DNA of 64,000 nucleotides from an uncultured Macellibacteroides sp. (GTDB taxonomy: Bacteria > Bacteroidota > Bacteroidia > Bacteroidales > Tannerellaceae). Positions 17,016-26,517 of this stretch are shown one piece after another. Positions within the stretch are counted from its first letter, which is position 1, and each line of letters begins with the position of its first letter. The translations under genes and the position numbers were made by a program. The notes under the pieces were generated by a model. That model saw only the letters and a list, made by a program, of their open reading frames with translations, was not told where the DNA came from and ran no database searches. The DNA lies in assembly GCF_963667135.1 (NCBI RefSeq), contig NZ_OY762974.1, forward strand, positions 2,666,001 through 2,730,000, written 5' to 3'.

Positions 17016-18389
17016 ATGGCGACAGTTTACAAAAAGTTAGTGGAGAAGCAAAGAGGTTTTTTTGCTACAGGGGTAACCCGAAATGTTGATTTTCGGATTA
17101 AAAGCCTGAAGAAGCTGCGACATGCCATTCAAACCCGGAACGAACAAATAGCTGAGGCTTTGAAAAAAGATTTCGGAAAATGTGAGTTTGAAACATTTGC
17201 AACCGAAATTATGGGTACACTGGATGAGATTGATTTGGCAATAAAGAATCTTCATCGTTGGGCAAAGCCCCGTAAGGTGATTTCACCTCTTGTTTTATTT
17301 AAATCGACAAGTCGGATTTATTGCGAACCTTTTGGATCAGTGCTGGTAATCAGTGCTTGGAATTATCCGTTTCAGCTTGCCATGATTCCTTTGGTTGGCG
17401 CTCTAGCTGCGGGTAATTGTTGTATATTGAAGCCTTCGGAGTTATCTCCACATACGTCTGTTTTGCTTGCAGAAATTATACAGAAGTGTTTTGATGAGGC
17501 TTATTGCGCGGTAGTGGAAGGCGGCGTAAACGAGACCACTTCGCTTATTAATGAACGGTTCGATTTTATACATTACACAGGAAGTACCCGAGTGGGTAAA
17601 GTGATTGCACTTGCTGCGGCCAAATACCTTACGCCTGTAGTGCTTGAGATGGGCGGCAAGTCCCCGTGTATCGTTGACGAGACGGCTGATATCGAACTTT
17701 CTGCAAAAAGAATTGTCTGGGGTAAGTTCCTGAATGCGGGACAGACCTGTGTGGCACCCGACTATCTTCTTGTAAAACGGGAAGTGAAGGGAAAACTTGT
17801 TAAAGCTCTTGTGAAACAGATTAAACACTTTTATGGCGATGATCCTATAATGAGTCCGGATTATTGCCGAATAATAAATCAACAGAATTTCGACCGTCTG
17901 GCTGCTTATCTGGAAGAGGGCCATATTATTTGCGGGGGAAAAAAAGACAGGGTGTTGCTTAGCATTGAACCTACTTTGATTGATGAACTCACATGGGATA
18001 GCATGCTAATGCAGGACGAGATTTTCGGTCCGGTTCTTCCTGTAATGGAGTATGATGATTTATTGGATGTAATTAATATAATCAATGGAGGTGAAAGACC
18101 ACTTGCACTTTATTTCTTTTCAAAGAATAAAAAAGATCAGCAACGGATTATCAAGGAGGTATCTTTTGGTGGTGGGTGTATTAATGCTACCGTACTTCAG
18201 ACCGCAAATATGCACATGCCTTTCGGAGGTGTTGGCAATAGTGGCATGGGGTATTACCACGGGAAATGGAGTTTCGAAGCGTTCTCTCATAAAAAGAGCA
18301 TCCTGAATAAATCACTACTGGTGGATTTTTCTTTCCTGTATCCTCCCTACAAGGACAAGGTTAAGCTGCTCAAAAAGTTTTTTAAATAA
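17016..18389 (+). CDS. NAD(P)-dependent aldehyde dehydrogenase (ALDH3-like)
   Basis: 457 residues, short for an aldehyde dehydrogenase and typical of the ALDH3/fatty aldehyde group. The nucleotide-binding ISAWNYPFQ (112-120), the general base Glu211 in LEMGGKS and the nucleophile Cys245 in NAGQTCVAPDY are present, as is the C-terminal PFGGVGNSGMG. It oxidises aldehydes to carboxylates; the substrate is unknown. Translation starts at ATG 17016, marked by an unusually strong GGGGAGGTG Shine-Dalgarno sequence 5 bases upstream. Confidence 0.93.
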   Translation: MATVYKKLVEKQRGFFATGVTRNVDFRIKSLKKLRHAIQTRNEQIAEALKKDFGKCEFETFATEIMGTLDEIDLAIKNLHRWAKPRKVISPLVLFKSTSRIYCEPFGSVLVISAWNYPFQLAMIPLVGALAAGNCCILKPSELSPHTSVLLAEIIQKCFDEAYCAVVEGGVNETTSLINERFDFIHYTGSTRVGKVIALAAAKYLTPVVLEMGGKSPCIVDETADIELSAKRIVWGKFLNAGQTCVAPDYLLVKREVKGKLVKALVKQIKHFYGDDPIMSPDYCRIINQQNFDRLAAYLEEGHIICGGKKDRVLLSIEPTLIDELTWDSMLMQDEIFGPVLPVMEYDDLLDVINIINGGERPLALYFFSKNKKDQQRIIKEVSFGGGCINATVLQTANMHMPFGGVGNSGMGYYHGKWSFEAFSHKKSILNKSLLVDFSFLYPPYKDKVKLLKKFFK

Positions 18390-18395
18390 TAAAGT

Positions 18396-18998
18396 TCATC
18401 TTTTCATTACCATGTTCATTGCCAGCTTTGTAGCCCAGTACTGAATCAGTACAAGCAAAATTCCTCCTGCAGCAATAAATGCGATAAGCATCGGAAACGT
18501 GATATGGAACGACAAAGATAGCATTCCCTGGAGATTGCCTGCCGTGAATTTATCAGACAATGCTATGGATGCCGAAAGTACACATATAATTCCCATCATA
18601 GTAGCGGTAAATAAGGAGACTTTCTTTATTTCTATTTTGTATGTTTCCGGTCTTTTGTTTTCGAATATCATTCTTCTAGACCAATAGCATCCCGCTAATA
18701 ATCCAAGAAAAAGATGAAATAACGGAACTCCCATAAAGAATCCGAACAGACAGATACTATAGAACAGGAAAATAAGGATCATCCACCATTTAGGGATTTT
18801 GTAGGGATTGACTTTATATTTAATATGGAGCACAACAACAATTGCAATCCCTGTGATTATTCCGACTAGCATCATTGTTGAAATAATTTTTTCATTGTTG
18901 GTGAAAAAGTAGCACGTCCACCAGAACCCAAGGAAACAGGATATTGGAACGGTTAGCCAGATGAGGAAGGAATAAAGTTTTTTTTCGATTTGATTCAT
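18396..18998 (-). CDS. Hypothetical integral membrane protein
   Basis: 200 residues with about six predicted transmembrane segments (around residues 8-28, 38-60, 72-90, 92-105, 128-146 and 168-190) and short basic loops. No conserved charged motif points to a transporter family, and I do not recognise it. It converges with the aldehyde dehydrogenase 6 bases away and stands alone. Confidence 0.7.
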   Translation of the reverse strand: MNQIEKKLYSFLIWLTVPISCFLGFWWTCYFFTNNEKIISTMMLVGIITGIAIVVVLHIKYKVNPYKIPKWWMILIFLFYSICLFGFFMGVPLFHLFLGLLAGCYWSRRMIFENKRPETYKIEIKKVSLFTATMMGIICVLSASIALSDKFTAGNLQGMLSLSFHITFPMLIAFIAAGGILLVLIQYWATKLAMNMVMKR

Positions 18999-19072
18999 GA
19001 GATGATTAAGTTGTTCTTTTATAACGAAATATAGTTCATAAAAGTATACTTTCTATTATATAAAAACAAAAA

Positions 19073-19108
19073 CTCCCGCATCCAACCTGATCAAGGTGGA
19101 AGCGGGAG
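19073..19108 (-). terminator. Terminator after the queuosine-precursor transporter
   Basis: CTCCCGC at 19073-19079 pairs with GCGGGAG at 19102-19108, with an inner TCCA/TGGA stem. On the minus strand it is followed by TTTTTGTTTTT. Confidence 0.85.
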
Positions 19109-19129
19109 AGGGGAAACCCTGAATTTTGA

Positions 19130-19810
19130 TTAAATGTCTTTTACCTTAAGAATATTGTAGGAGATTTTTTCGTCGTATACATCTATTCCTTCTACTTTTT
19201 TGATGTACTTAACTACCTGTATAGTTACAGGAAGAATAATTACTTCATAGGCAGATTTAAGGAATGCCTGAATACCGATCATCATCAACAGCTCATTGGT
19301 AGGAATAACTCCTGCAAAGGCGATGGGGAAGAAAATCAGCGAGTCGGCAGATTCTCCCAACAGCGTTGAAATAACAGCCCGGGCCGAGAAGTGTTTTCCT
19401 TTGGAAGCCACTTTCATTCTACTCATCACATAGGCATTGATAAACGATCCGACAAGGAAGGCGCACAAACTGGCAAATACAATTCGGGGAGCCATACCAA
19501 ATACGAAATTAAAACTTTCTTCGCCTTCCCAGAATGGGGCGGCAGGAAGCATAACGGCAAGCTGCGCGAAGCCAACCACCAGGAAATTCATGGCAAAGCC
19601 ACTCCAGATGATGAGCCGGGCTTTTTTATAACCCCAAACTTCGGCAATACAGTCGTTGATGATGTACGAAATCGGAAAAATAAGCAATCCTGCTGTAGCG
19701 GTAATACCTCCTACCTGAATAACTTTTGTTTCCAATAAATTAGACGCTATAAGACATACATTAAAAAGTATAGCCAATAGCATAAACGGAATGGTTACTG
19801 TTTTCTGCAT
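19130..19810 (-). CDS. yhhQ: Queuosine precursor transporter (YhhQ/QPTR family)
   Basis: 226 residues when started at ATG 19808-19810. The GTG at 19843, which would give 11 more residues, lies inside the riboswitch and is rejected. About six transmembrane segments and the family landmarks are visible: SNLLETKVIQ, the acidic NDCIAEVWGYKKA after TM3, LGESADSLIFFPIAF and the C-terminal KSAYEVIILP. YhhQ proteins import 7-deazaguanine precursors (preQ0/preQ1) for tRNA queuosine synthesis (established for E. coli). A preQ1-I riboswitch directly in front of the start supports the same function here and feedback control by preQ1. Confidence 0.93.
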   Translation of the reverse strand: MQKTVTIPFMLLAILFNVCLIASNLLETKVIQVGGITATAGLLIFPISYIINDCIAEVWGYKKARLIIWSGFAMNFLVVGFAQLAVMLPAAPFWEGEESFNFVFGMAPRIVFASLCAFLVGSFINAYVMSRMKVASKGKHFSARAVISTLLGESADSLIFFPIAFAGVIPTNELLMMIGIQAFLKSAYEVIILPVTIQVVKYIKKVEGIDVYDEKISYNILKVKDI

Positions 19811-19811
19811 A

Positions 19812-19846
19812 CTCTTGTTTTTTACGTGGTTGATCAAGCACACGGG
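19812..19846 (-). promoter_or_regulatory. preQ1-I riboswitch controlling the queuosine precursor transporter
   Basis: Reading the minus strand, CGTG (19844-19841) pairs with CACG (19828-19825) around a 12-nt loop TGCTTGATCAAC. Then come T, six A residues and CAAG (19817-19814), which pairs with CTTG of the loop to form the H-type pseudoknot. Loop length, the C at the loop end (equivalent to the preQ1-pairing C17 of the B. subtilis aptamer) and the A-rich tail all match the preQ1-I class. The tail ends 3 bases before the ATG, so ligand binding probably blocks translation initiation. Confidence 0.88.
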
Positions 19847-19889
19847 AAACCATGACAGGCTTCCATTGTTATTAAACTATTTCAGGCGA

Positions 19890-19920
19890 CAAAATTAGGC
19901 ATTTATTTAATTCTGTGCAA
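19890..19920 (-). promoter_or_regulatory. Promoter of the riboswitch-controlled transporter
   Basis: The -7 box TAATTTTG (19897-19890) and the -33 TTG (19920-19918) are separated by 20 bases, a good Bacteroidales promoter. The predicted start near 19882 gives a leader of about 70 nt containing the riboswitch. Confidence 0.7.
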
Positions 19921-20053
19921 TAGGAATATTCTTAATTTGCCCGCATGATATAGACTATAACGATGGAATTAAAAAAAACTGCTATTCTTCTCGGAAATCT
20001 TTTACAGTTTTAAATGTTATGATTACTTTTGAATCGTTAAATAAAAAAAGTGG

Positions 20054-21022
20054 ATGGATAGCTCAATTATAAAGTTTGCAAACAAACTGGAACTGCATTA
20101 TTATTTTAGTGATAAATCGTATTACATCGATGCACAAGTGAAGCAACGGTGTGAAAAAGAGGTTATTTCGCTTATCCGCTTGCTGGCAGATCTGATGGAT
20201 GTGAAGCTTACGGTTTACAGTGAACCTTCAACGGGCGAAGGTTACAAGGAAGTTTGGGGTGTGGCAGGAGAAAATGCCCGTTCAATTTCCGTGGTATTAA
20301 GTATTATGATGCAGTTGTTTACCCATCCATTTGTTTCATCCAATGGGCAGCTTACATTGGACCGTTCGGATGCCGATGAAGAACGGATGCAGAGAGAAAT
20401 TGCAGCTTTGCGCAGGGAATTGAAATTGAAGGTTCCCGGAATCAATATTCCCCGTGAGTTGATTGAAGACCTGAATCTTTTGCCCAGGGTATGCAAATGC
20501 AAATCTAATTTCTACGAAGCACTTAAAGGATACCCGAAAGTTCGCAAGTTTTCCGTACGCGAGCTGAACGAAAGTAACAAAAGCCGTTCGGGTTTAATGG
20601 AAGTAAAACGTGAGCAGTTCAACTATTATATATTACGTACCGACGATTTGCCTCCGATAAAGGATATGAAGGCTTCCATCGAGATTGTATCGCCTGTACT
20701 TATGAAGGACAGCAAGTATCGTTGGAAAGGGATCTATAATAAAGGGGGTGAGATTATTGATTTCTACATGCGCGACGAAGATTTTAAGCGGGATATGGTA
20801 GACGATAAAATTGCCTTTACGAGCGGAATGTGTATCGATTGTGTTCTTGAAATAGATCGTAAAATGAACGAGGTTGGAGAGATAGTTAATATTAGCTATT
20901 CGGTGACGACTGTGATAAAAACACGCTTCGACAAACTCGAAATTATAACTCCTCAGGGAAAGAAACACCTCAAAAAGTTGGAAGCCGAAAAGCAACAGCT
21001 TACACTCGATTTGTTTGCCTGA
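20054..21022 (+). CDS. Hypothetical cytoplasmic protein
   Basis: 322 residues, no signal peptide or membrane segment. An N-terminal helical part (1-100), a short charged coiled-coil-like stretch (DEERMQREIAALRRELKLK, about 108-126), a Cys-containing segment (RVCKCKSNFY) and a C-terminal mixed alpha/beta part with CIDCVLEIDRKMNE can be seen. It looks like a conserved Bacteroidales protein of unknown function; I recognise no domain. It is a monocistronic unit ending at a strong terminator. Confidence 0.75.
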   Translation: MDSSIIKFANKLELHYYFSDKSYYIDAQVKQRCEKEVISLIRLLADLMDVKLTVYSEPSTGEGYKEVWGVAGENARSISVVLSIMMQLFTHPFVSSNGQLTLDRSDADEERMQREIAALRRELKLKVPGINIPRELIEDLNLLPRVCKCKSNFYEALKGYPKVRKFSVRELNESNKSRSGLMEVKREQFNYYILRTDDLPPIKDMKASIEIVSPVLMKDSKYRWKGIYNKGGEIIDFYMRDEDFKRDMVDDKIAFTSGMCIDCVLEIDRKMNEVGEIVNISYSVTTVIKTRFDKLEIITPQGKKHLKKLEAEKQQLTLDLFA

Positions 21023-21050
21023 AAAGGTATCTTCCAAAACTGTACAGACA

Positions 21051-21087
21051 AAAAGGGTATTTTCCTTATAAGAAAATACCCTTTTTT
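21051..21087. terminator. Bidirectional terminator between the hypothetical gene and nadE
   Basis: AAAAGGGTATTTTC (21051-21064) pairs with GAAAATACCCTTTT (21072-21085), with T-runs on both strands. Confidence 0.85.
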
Positions 21088-21105
21088 GTATCTGATAATG
21101 CGATA

Positions 21106-23037
21106 TTAATTTTCGGGTAATAATTCTATCTCGTGTATCCAAAGGGCTGCTGAGGCATCGCTCGGCATGCGCCAATCTCCACGTGGAGAAAGACTTACTG
21201 ATCCTACTTTAGGTCCATCGGGTAGACAGCTGCGTTTGAATTGTTGCATAAAAAAACGGCGAAAGAAGGTATGTAACCATTTCTTTATTATAGCACGGCT
21301 GTATTTTTGTCCGAAGGCACGTTCTGCAAGATAAAAAATCTTGGCGGGGGTAGCTCCAAAGCGAAGGAAATGATAGAGGAAGAAATCGTGCAATTCGTAA
21401 GGGCCTACGAGGTCTTCTGTTTTTTGTTTGATGTTACCGTTTTCATCGGCCGGAATTAATTCCGGGCTGATGGGTGTGTCGGCTATATCAAGCAAGGTTA
21501 TGCGTGATTGTTCGTCTACACGGTAATTGGCAACCCATTCTACCAGCGAACGCACCAACGTTTTGGGTATACTGCTGTTAACCCCGTACATAGACATGTG
21601 ATCTCCGTTGTAGGTTGCCCATCCGAGTGCAAGTTCAGATAGATCGCCGGTCCCTATAACCAAACCGTTTTCCTTGTTGGCAATGTCCATCAGTAGTTGC
21701 GTTCTTTCCCGCGCCTGACTGTTTTCGTAGGTTATATCGTGTACGTTGGCATCCTGACCAATGTCTTCAAAGTGTTGCAGGCAGGCGGCTTTGATGGATA
21801 CTTCACGGGAAGTGATTCCCAGCGACTTCATCAAATCAAGGGCATTTTGATAGGTGCGGTCGGTCGTACCAAAACCAGGCATGGTAATGCCTAGTATCTG
21901 TTTACGCGACAAGCCAAGAACGTCGAATGTTTTTACACAGACCAACAGTGCCAGTGTAGAATCCAGTCCACCTGATATACCAACAACCACAGTCTTTGAA
22001 TGGGTATGAAGCACACGCTTTGCCAGACCAGATACCTGTATATCAAAAATTTCTTCACAGCGCTCTGTCAAAGCAACTCCTGAGGGAACAAATGGATATG
22101 CGTCTATTATTCTTGTAAGAGCTCCTTCAACAGGAGAGATTCCGAAAGGTATACGTACCGGATTTGGATAAATCATATTCTCTAATCCTTTACAGAATCC
22201 CGTATTAATCTGTCGGTCGTGTTGCAAGTTATCGATATCTATTTCGTTAATTACAAGCTGTTCTTTTTGTTCAAATCTTTTGGAGGATGCGAGTATTGTG
22301 CCATTCTCGGCAATGATCGCATTGCCGGCAAAAACGAGGTCGGTGGTTGATTCTCCAAATCCGGCTGAAGCGTAGACATAACCACTCATACAGCGTGCAG
22401 ACTGCTGACTAATCAGCGACCTCAGGTACGTATTTTTTCCGATCAGTTCGTTGCTGGCCGAGAGGTTTACGATAATGTTAGCTCCCTGCATGGCAAGGAG
22501 TGAACTGGGCGGAACAGGTACCCACAGATCTTCGCAAAGCTCGATACCTACAGATATGCTACCCGATTCGAACAACAAATGACTTCCCATTGGGTAGTTG
22601 CTGTTGCCAATCCGGATGGTATCGTGCTGCAAGTCATTGGCAGATGTAAACCAACGCTGTTCCTGAAATTCCTTGTAATTAGGAAGATATGTTTTAGGTA
22701 CAACTCCCAAGATGTGTCCTTGCTGAAATACAACAGCAGCATTAATAAGCCGGTTTTCGGTGCGAAGAGGTATTCCAACAACTGTCAGCACTTGCAGATC
22801 TCTGGTGCTGTGAACAAGATCGAGCAACGTTTTCTCAGCCTGATCAAGAAGTAGTTTTCCTGAAAATAAATCCAGACAAGAATAAGAGGTAATGGATAAT
22901 TCAGGGAAAGCGATAAGTTGCACACCAGCTTCCGAAGCCTTTTGTATAAGTTCCTTTAGTTGTGCTGCATTATATATGCAATCAGCAACGCGTACACTGG
23001 GTATAGCTGCTGCCACTTTAACAAATCCATGTTCCAT
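21106..23037 (-). CDS. nadE: Glutamine-dependent NAD+ synthetase
   Basis: 643 residues from ATG 23037 (MEHGFVKVAAA); the longer open frame starting at 23208 adds 57 residues that look untranslated. The N-terminal nitrilase-type glutaminase (about 1-270) has the Glu in AFPELSITSY and the nucleophile Cys in GIELCEDLW. The C-terminal synthetase has the P-loop SGGLDST and the GTGDLSELALGW segment. It amidates nicotinic acid adenine dinucleotide using glutamine nitrogen with ATP, the last step of NAD synthesis. It is the last gene of the leftward nitrogen block but is separated from glnN by a terminator. Confidence 0.96.
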   Translation of the reverse strand: MEHGFVKVAAAIPSVRVADCIYNAAQLKELIQKASEAGVQLIAFPELSITSYSCLDLFSGKLLLDQAEKTLLDLVHSTRDLQVLTVVGIPLRTENRLINAAVVFQQGHILGVVPKTYLPNYKEFQEQRWFTSANDLQHDTIRIGNSNYPMGSHLLFESGSISVGIELCEDLWVPVPPSSLLAMQGANIIVNLSASNELIGKNTYLRSLISQQSARCMSGYVYASAGFGESTTDLVFAGNAIIAENGTILASSKRFEQKEQLVINEIDIDNLQHDRQINTGFCKGLENMIYPNPVRIPFGISPVEGALTRIIDAYPFVPSGVALTERCEEIFDIQVSGLAKRVLHTHSKTVVVGISGGLDSTLALLVCVKTFDVLGLSRKQILGITMPGFGTTDRTYQNALDLMKSLGITSREVSIKAACLQHFEDIGQDANVHDITYENSQARERTQLLMDIANKENGLVIGTGDLSELALGWATYNGDHMSMYGVNSSIPKTLVRSLVEWVANYRVDEQSRITLLDIADTPISPELIPADENGNIKQKTEDLVGPYELHDFFLYHFLRFGATPAKIFYLAERAFGQKYSRAIIKKWLHTFFRRFFMQQFKRSCLPDGPKVGSVSLSPRGDWRMPSDASAALWIHEIELLPEN

Positions 23038-23150
23038 AACCTGTATTTTTGTAAATCTTGATACAAATGTACATGATAATCTTTTAATAACCACCAGAGC
23101 TGGCAAAAATGTGCTTTTCATCTTTCGAGAGATTGAAGTCGGGAAAATGA

Positions 23151-23182
23151 AAAGGGAAATCTCTATCACAGAGACTTCCCTT
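23151..23182 (-). terminator. Terminator after glnN
   Basis: Arms AAGGGAAATCTCT and AGAGACTTCCCTT pair with a short loop. The minus strand continues with TTTTCATTTTCC. Confidence 0.7.
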
Positions 23183-23229
23183 CTACGCAAACACAAAACA
23201 ATCAACAAAAAACTAACATTAAGTTTTTC

Positions 23230-25416
23230 TTATCTAATGAATAAAAGCTCGCGGTATTTAGGCAATGTCCACATCTGATCGTCAACAACCAATTCGAGCT
23301 TGTCGATATGGTAGCGGATTTCTTCCAACATAGGAACGATTTGATCGTGGTATGCAATTGCTTTAGAACGTTCGCATTCAATTTTATTGGCAACTTTGCG
23401 TGCTTCAATCATTGCATCTACCTTTTCTTTGATGAAGATAGTACGGTTCGCAATGTCCTCAATGATTTCAAGATTTTTGGCAGACAACAACATAGCCTTG
23501 TCAGCAGCAAATAAATCCTTCATCTTGTATACATTGTCGATAAGCGATGACTGATACTTGGTAGCCATTGGAATGATATGGTTCATTGCAAGATCTCCCA
23601 ACACACGTGCTTCAATCTGAATCTTCTTGGTATACATATCCCATTTAACTTCGTTACGTGCGATAAGTTCCTTTTCAGTCATTACACCTGTTTCTTCGAA
23701 CATTTTGATACTGCTTTCCATCAGGTAAGCGTCAAAGATAACCGGAACACTTGTTTCGCAGTCTAATCCACGTGCAAGCGCTTCTTTTTTCCATTCGTCG
23801 CTGTAGCCGTTGCCATCGAAAATGATAGCTTTGCAAGCTTGAGCATCTTTACGGATTACTTCAAGGATAGCAGCAAACTTATCTGTTCCAGCAGCAATTT
23901 TTGCATCTACTTCAACTTTGAACTTGGCCAGCTGATGAGCTACAGCTGCATTCAGTGAAAGCATTGCGCTTGCACAGTTTGCAGAAGAACCTACAGCACG
24001 GAATTCGAAACGGTTACCAGTAAATGCAAACGGAGAAGTACGGTTACGGTCGGTATTGTCGATCAACAATTCAGGAATCTGTCCGATATCTAGTTTCAAT
24101 CCTTGTTTTCCAGCTAGGTTGAAGTCTTCAGGCTTGCTGTTAATAAGGTGTTCTAATACTTGAGAAAGCTGACTTCCAAGGAAGCTCGAGATGATAGCAG
24201 GAGGTGCTTCGTTGGCTCCCAGACGGTGTGCATTTGTTGCAGAAGAGATACTTGCTTTCAACAAAGCGTTGTGATCATAAACGGCTTTCAGAACGTTAAC
24301 TACGAAGGTAACGAAACGAAGGTTTTCTTCGGTAGTTTTACCCGGACCCATTAATAAGATACCAGTATCTGTTCCTAATGACCAGTTGTTGTGCTTTCCT
24401 GATCCGTTAACACCCTTGAACGGTTTTTCGTGTAATAAAACACGGAATCCGTGAACACGTGCTATTTTACGCATAAGCGACATAATAAGCAGGTTGTGGT
24501 CATTGGCAAGGTTGCATTCTTCGTATATAGGAGCTAGCTCGAATTGGTTAGGAGCTACTTCATTATGACGTGTCTTAACAGGGATACCCAACTTCAAACT
24601 TTCGATTTCCAGATCCTGCATAAAAGCAGTTACACGGGTAGGGATAGCTCCAAAGTAATGGTCTTCCAACTGTTGGTTCTTTGAACTTTCGTGACCCATC
24701 AGTGTACGACCAGTCAACAATAAATCAGGACGGGCAGCATACAAACCTTCGTCCACAAGAAAATATTCTTGTTCCCAACCAAGGTAAGCAACTACTTTTT
24801 TTACATCAGGGTTAAAATAGTTACATACGGCAGTAGCTGACTTATTAACGGCTTCCAATGCTTTGATAAGCGGTGCTTTATAGTCAAGAGATTCACCCGT
24901 ATATGCAATAAAGATAGTTGGAATACACAATGTGTCGCCAACAATAAACGCTGGAGAGGTTGGGTCCCAAGCTGAGTAACCTCTAGCCTCGAATGTATTA
25001 CGAATACCACCGTTAGGGAAGCTGGAAGCGTCGGGTTCTTGCTGTATAAGTAGTTTACCTTCAAAATTTTCAATCATTCCACCTTTACCATCGTGATCCA
25101 CAAAGGCATCATGCTTTTCTGCAGTACCTTCAGTAAGTGGATGGAACCAGTGTGTGTAGTGAGTCGCACCCATTTCGAGCGCCCATTTCTTCATTCCTGC
25201 AGCAACAGCATCAGCTACTTCTCGGCCCAGAGGAGCTCCGTTATCAATAGAATTTACTAATTGCTGATAAGTCTTTTCCGGTAAATACTTGAACATTTTT
25301 GCCCGGTTAAATACCAGAGATGCATAGTATTCGGAAGGTCTTTCCTTCGGTAACTGTACATTTACTGCTTTCTTTTTGAAAGCATCTTCTACTACGTGAA
25401 ATCTTAATTTTGACAT
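23230..25416 (-). CDS. glnN: Glutamine synthetase type III
   Basis: 728 residues, the characteristic length of GSIII (about 700-730) rather than GSI (about 470). GSIII landmarks include THYTHWFHP near residue 88, LGWEQEYFLV, KTRHNEVAPNQFE, EKPFKGVNGSGKHNNWS and NRTSPFAFTGNRFEFR. It makes glutamine from glutamate, ammonia and ATP and is the main ammonia-assimilating synthetase of many Bacteroidales. It lies just behind asnA and amtB in the same direction, the position expected of a nitrogen-controlled unit. Confidence 0.97.
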   Translation of the reverse strand: MSKLRFHVVEDAFKKKAVNVQLPKERPSEYYASLVFNRAKMFKYLPEKTYQQLVNSIDNGAPLGREVADAVAAGMKKWALEMGATHYTHWFHPLTEGTAEKHDAFVDHDGKGGMIENFEGKLLIQQEPDASSFPNGGIRNTFEARGYSAWDPTSPAFIVGDTLCIPTIFIAYTGESLDYKAPLIKALEAVNKSATAVCNYFNPDVKKVVAYLGWEQEYFLVDEGLYAARPDLLLTGRTLMGHESSKNQQLEDHYFGAIPTRVTAFMQDLEIESLKLGIPVKTRHNEVAPNQFELAPIYEECNLANDHNLLIMSLMRKIARVHGFRVLLHEKPFKGVNGSGKHNNWSLGTDTGILLMGPGKTTEENLRFVTFVVNVLKAVYDHNALLKASISSATNAHRLGANEAPPAIISSFLGSQLSQVLEHLINSKPEDFNLAGKQGLKLDIGQIPELLIDNTDRNRTSPFAFTGNRFEFRAVGSSANCASAMLSLNAAVAHQLAKFKVEVDAKIAAGTDKFAAILEVIRKDAQACKAIIFDGNGYSDEWKKEALARGLDCETSVPVIFDAYLMESSIKMFEETGVMTEKELIARNEVKWDMYTKKIQIEARVLGDLAMNHIIPMATKYQSSLIDNVYKMKDLFAADKAMLLSAKNLEIIEDIANRTIFIKEKVDAMIEARKVANKIECERSKAIAYHDQIVPMLEEIRYHIDKLELVVDDQMWTLPKYRELLFIR

Positions 25417-25443
25417 GATACCTAGTTATTATTGTTGTTGAAG

Positions 25444-26478
25444 TTATAGTAAAAATATATTGTTTTTATAGCATACATCGAATTGCTCTTCCGGCCAGAT
25501 AGAAGCTTGAACTTCTCCGATATGGGCTTTCTTAAGGAAGAACATGCAAAGTCTGGATTGTCCGATTCCACCACCAATAGAAAGAGGCAGTTTGCCATCA
25601 AGCAATGCTTTGTGAAATTCCAGCTCTTTTCGTTCCGGACATCCGCAGATATCTAATTGCTTAGTCAGAGCGTCACGATCAACACGAATTCCCATAGATG
25701 AAAGTTCGAAAGCACATCCCAGAACTTCGTTCCAAAGAATGATATCGCCATTCAATCCGTAGAAACCATCGCTGTTAACAGAGCTCCAGTCGTCATAGTC
25801 CGGTGCGCGTCCGTCGTGTCTTTCGCCGCTGGTAAGCTGAGCCCCGATTCCGATAACAAAAATGGCACCGAACTTATGGGCTGCTTTGTTTTCGCGTTCT
25901 CTGGGGTCTAGTTCAGGATACATCAGCTGCAATTCTTCCGAATGAATAAACGTAATGTTTTCCGGAAGAGATGGCGTGATATGAGGATACTGGTCGTAGA
26001 CCATTGTTTCTATTTCTCTCAGTAATGTATAAATCTGACGAACAGTTTTCTTTAAATAATCAAGGTTCCGGTCTTCTTCACGAATCGTTCTTTCCCAGTC
26101 CCATTGATCTACATATAGAGAATGAAGGTTATCTAATTCTTCGTCGCTGCGAATAGCATTCATGTCTGTATATAAGCCATATCCGGCAGGAATGCCATAA
26201 GCTCCTAATTTCATGCGTTTCCATTTAGCTAAGGAGTGAACTACTTCTGCTTTGCGATCTCCCATGCATTTGATGGGAAATGTTACAGCACGTTCTACTC
26301 CGTTTAAGTCGTCGTTAATTCCTGTTCCCGAAAGGACGAACAGCGGTGCGGTGATTCTGCGAAGATTAAGTGTTTTCGACAGTTTTTCCTGAAATCTTAC
26401 TTTTAATAGCTGAATAGCTTGCTCAGTAGTTTCTGGCAAAAGCTTTTGCTTGTAGTTGCTTGGAATGATAAGTGACAT
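25444..26478 (-). CDS. asnA: Ammonia-dependent asparagine synthetase A (aspartate-ammonia ligase)
   Basis: 344 residues, a class II aminoacyl-tRNA synthetase-like fold. AsnA landmarks are visible: LNRRIT-like LNLRRITAPLF, SGTGINDDLNGVE, VHSLAKWKRM, LYVDQWDWE, GIGAQLTSGERHDGRAPDYDDW and the C-terminal GGGIGQSRLCM. It converts aspartate plus ammonia to asparagine. A second, glutamine-dependent asparagine synthetase (asnB) lies at 31715-33379, so the cell can use either nitrogen donor. It is 27 bases ahead of glnN and follows the amtB terminator. Confidence 0.97.
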   Translation of the reverse strand: MSLIIPSNYKQKLLPETTEQAIQLLKVRFQEKLSKTLNLRRITAPLFVLSGTGINDDLNGVERAVTFPIKCMGDRKAEVVHSLAKWKRMKLGAYGIPAGYGLYTDMNAIRSDEELDNLHSLYVDQWDWERTIREEDRNLDYLKKTVRQIYTLLREIETMVYDQYPHITPSLPENITFIHSEELQLMYPELDPRERENKAAHKFGAIFVIGIGAQLTSGERHDGRAPDYDDWSSVNSDGFYGLNGDIILWNEVLGCAFELSSMGIRVDRDALTKQLDICGCPERKELEFHKALLDGKLPLSIGGGIGQSRLCMFFLKKAHIGEVQASIWPEEQFDVCYKNNIFLL

Positions 26479-26517
26479 AATTCTTTTGTTTTTGTTTTGT
26501 TGATTATTATTGTGAAA

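Noticed and set aside
23037..23208. N-terminal extension of nadE
   Set aside because: The family begins at the residues encoded from 23037, and the extension overlaps the glnN terminator region.
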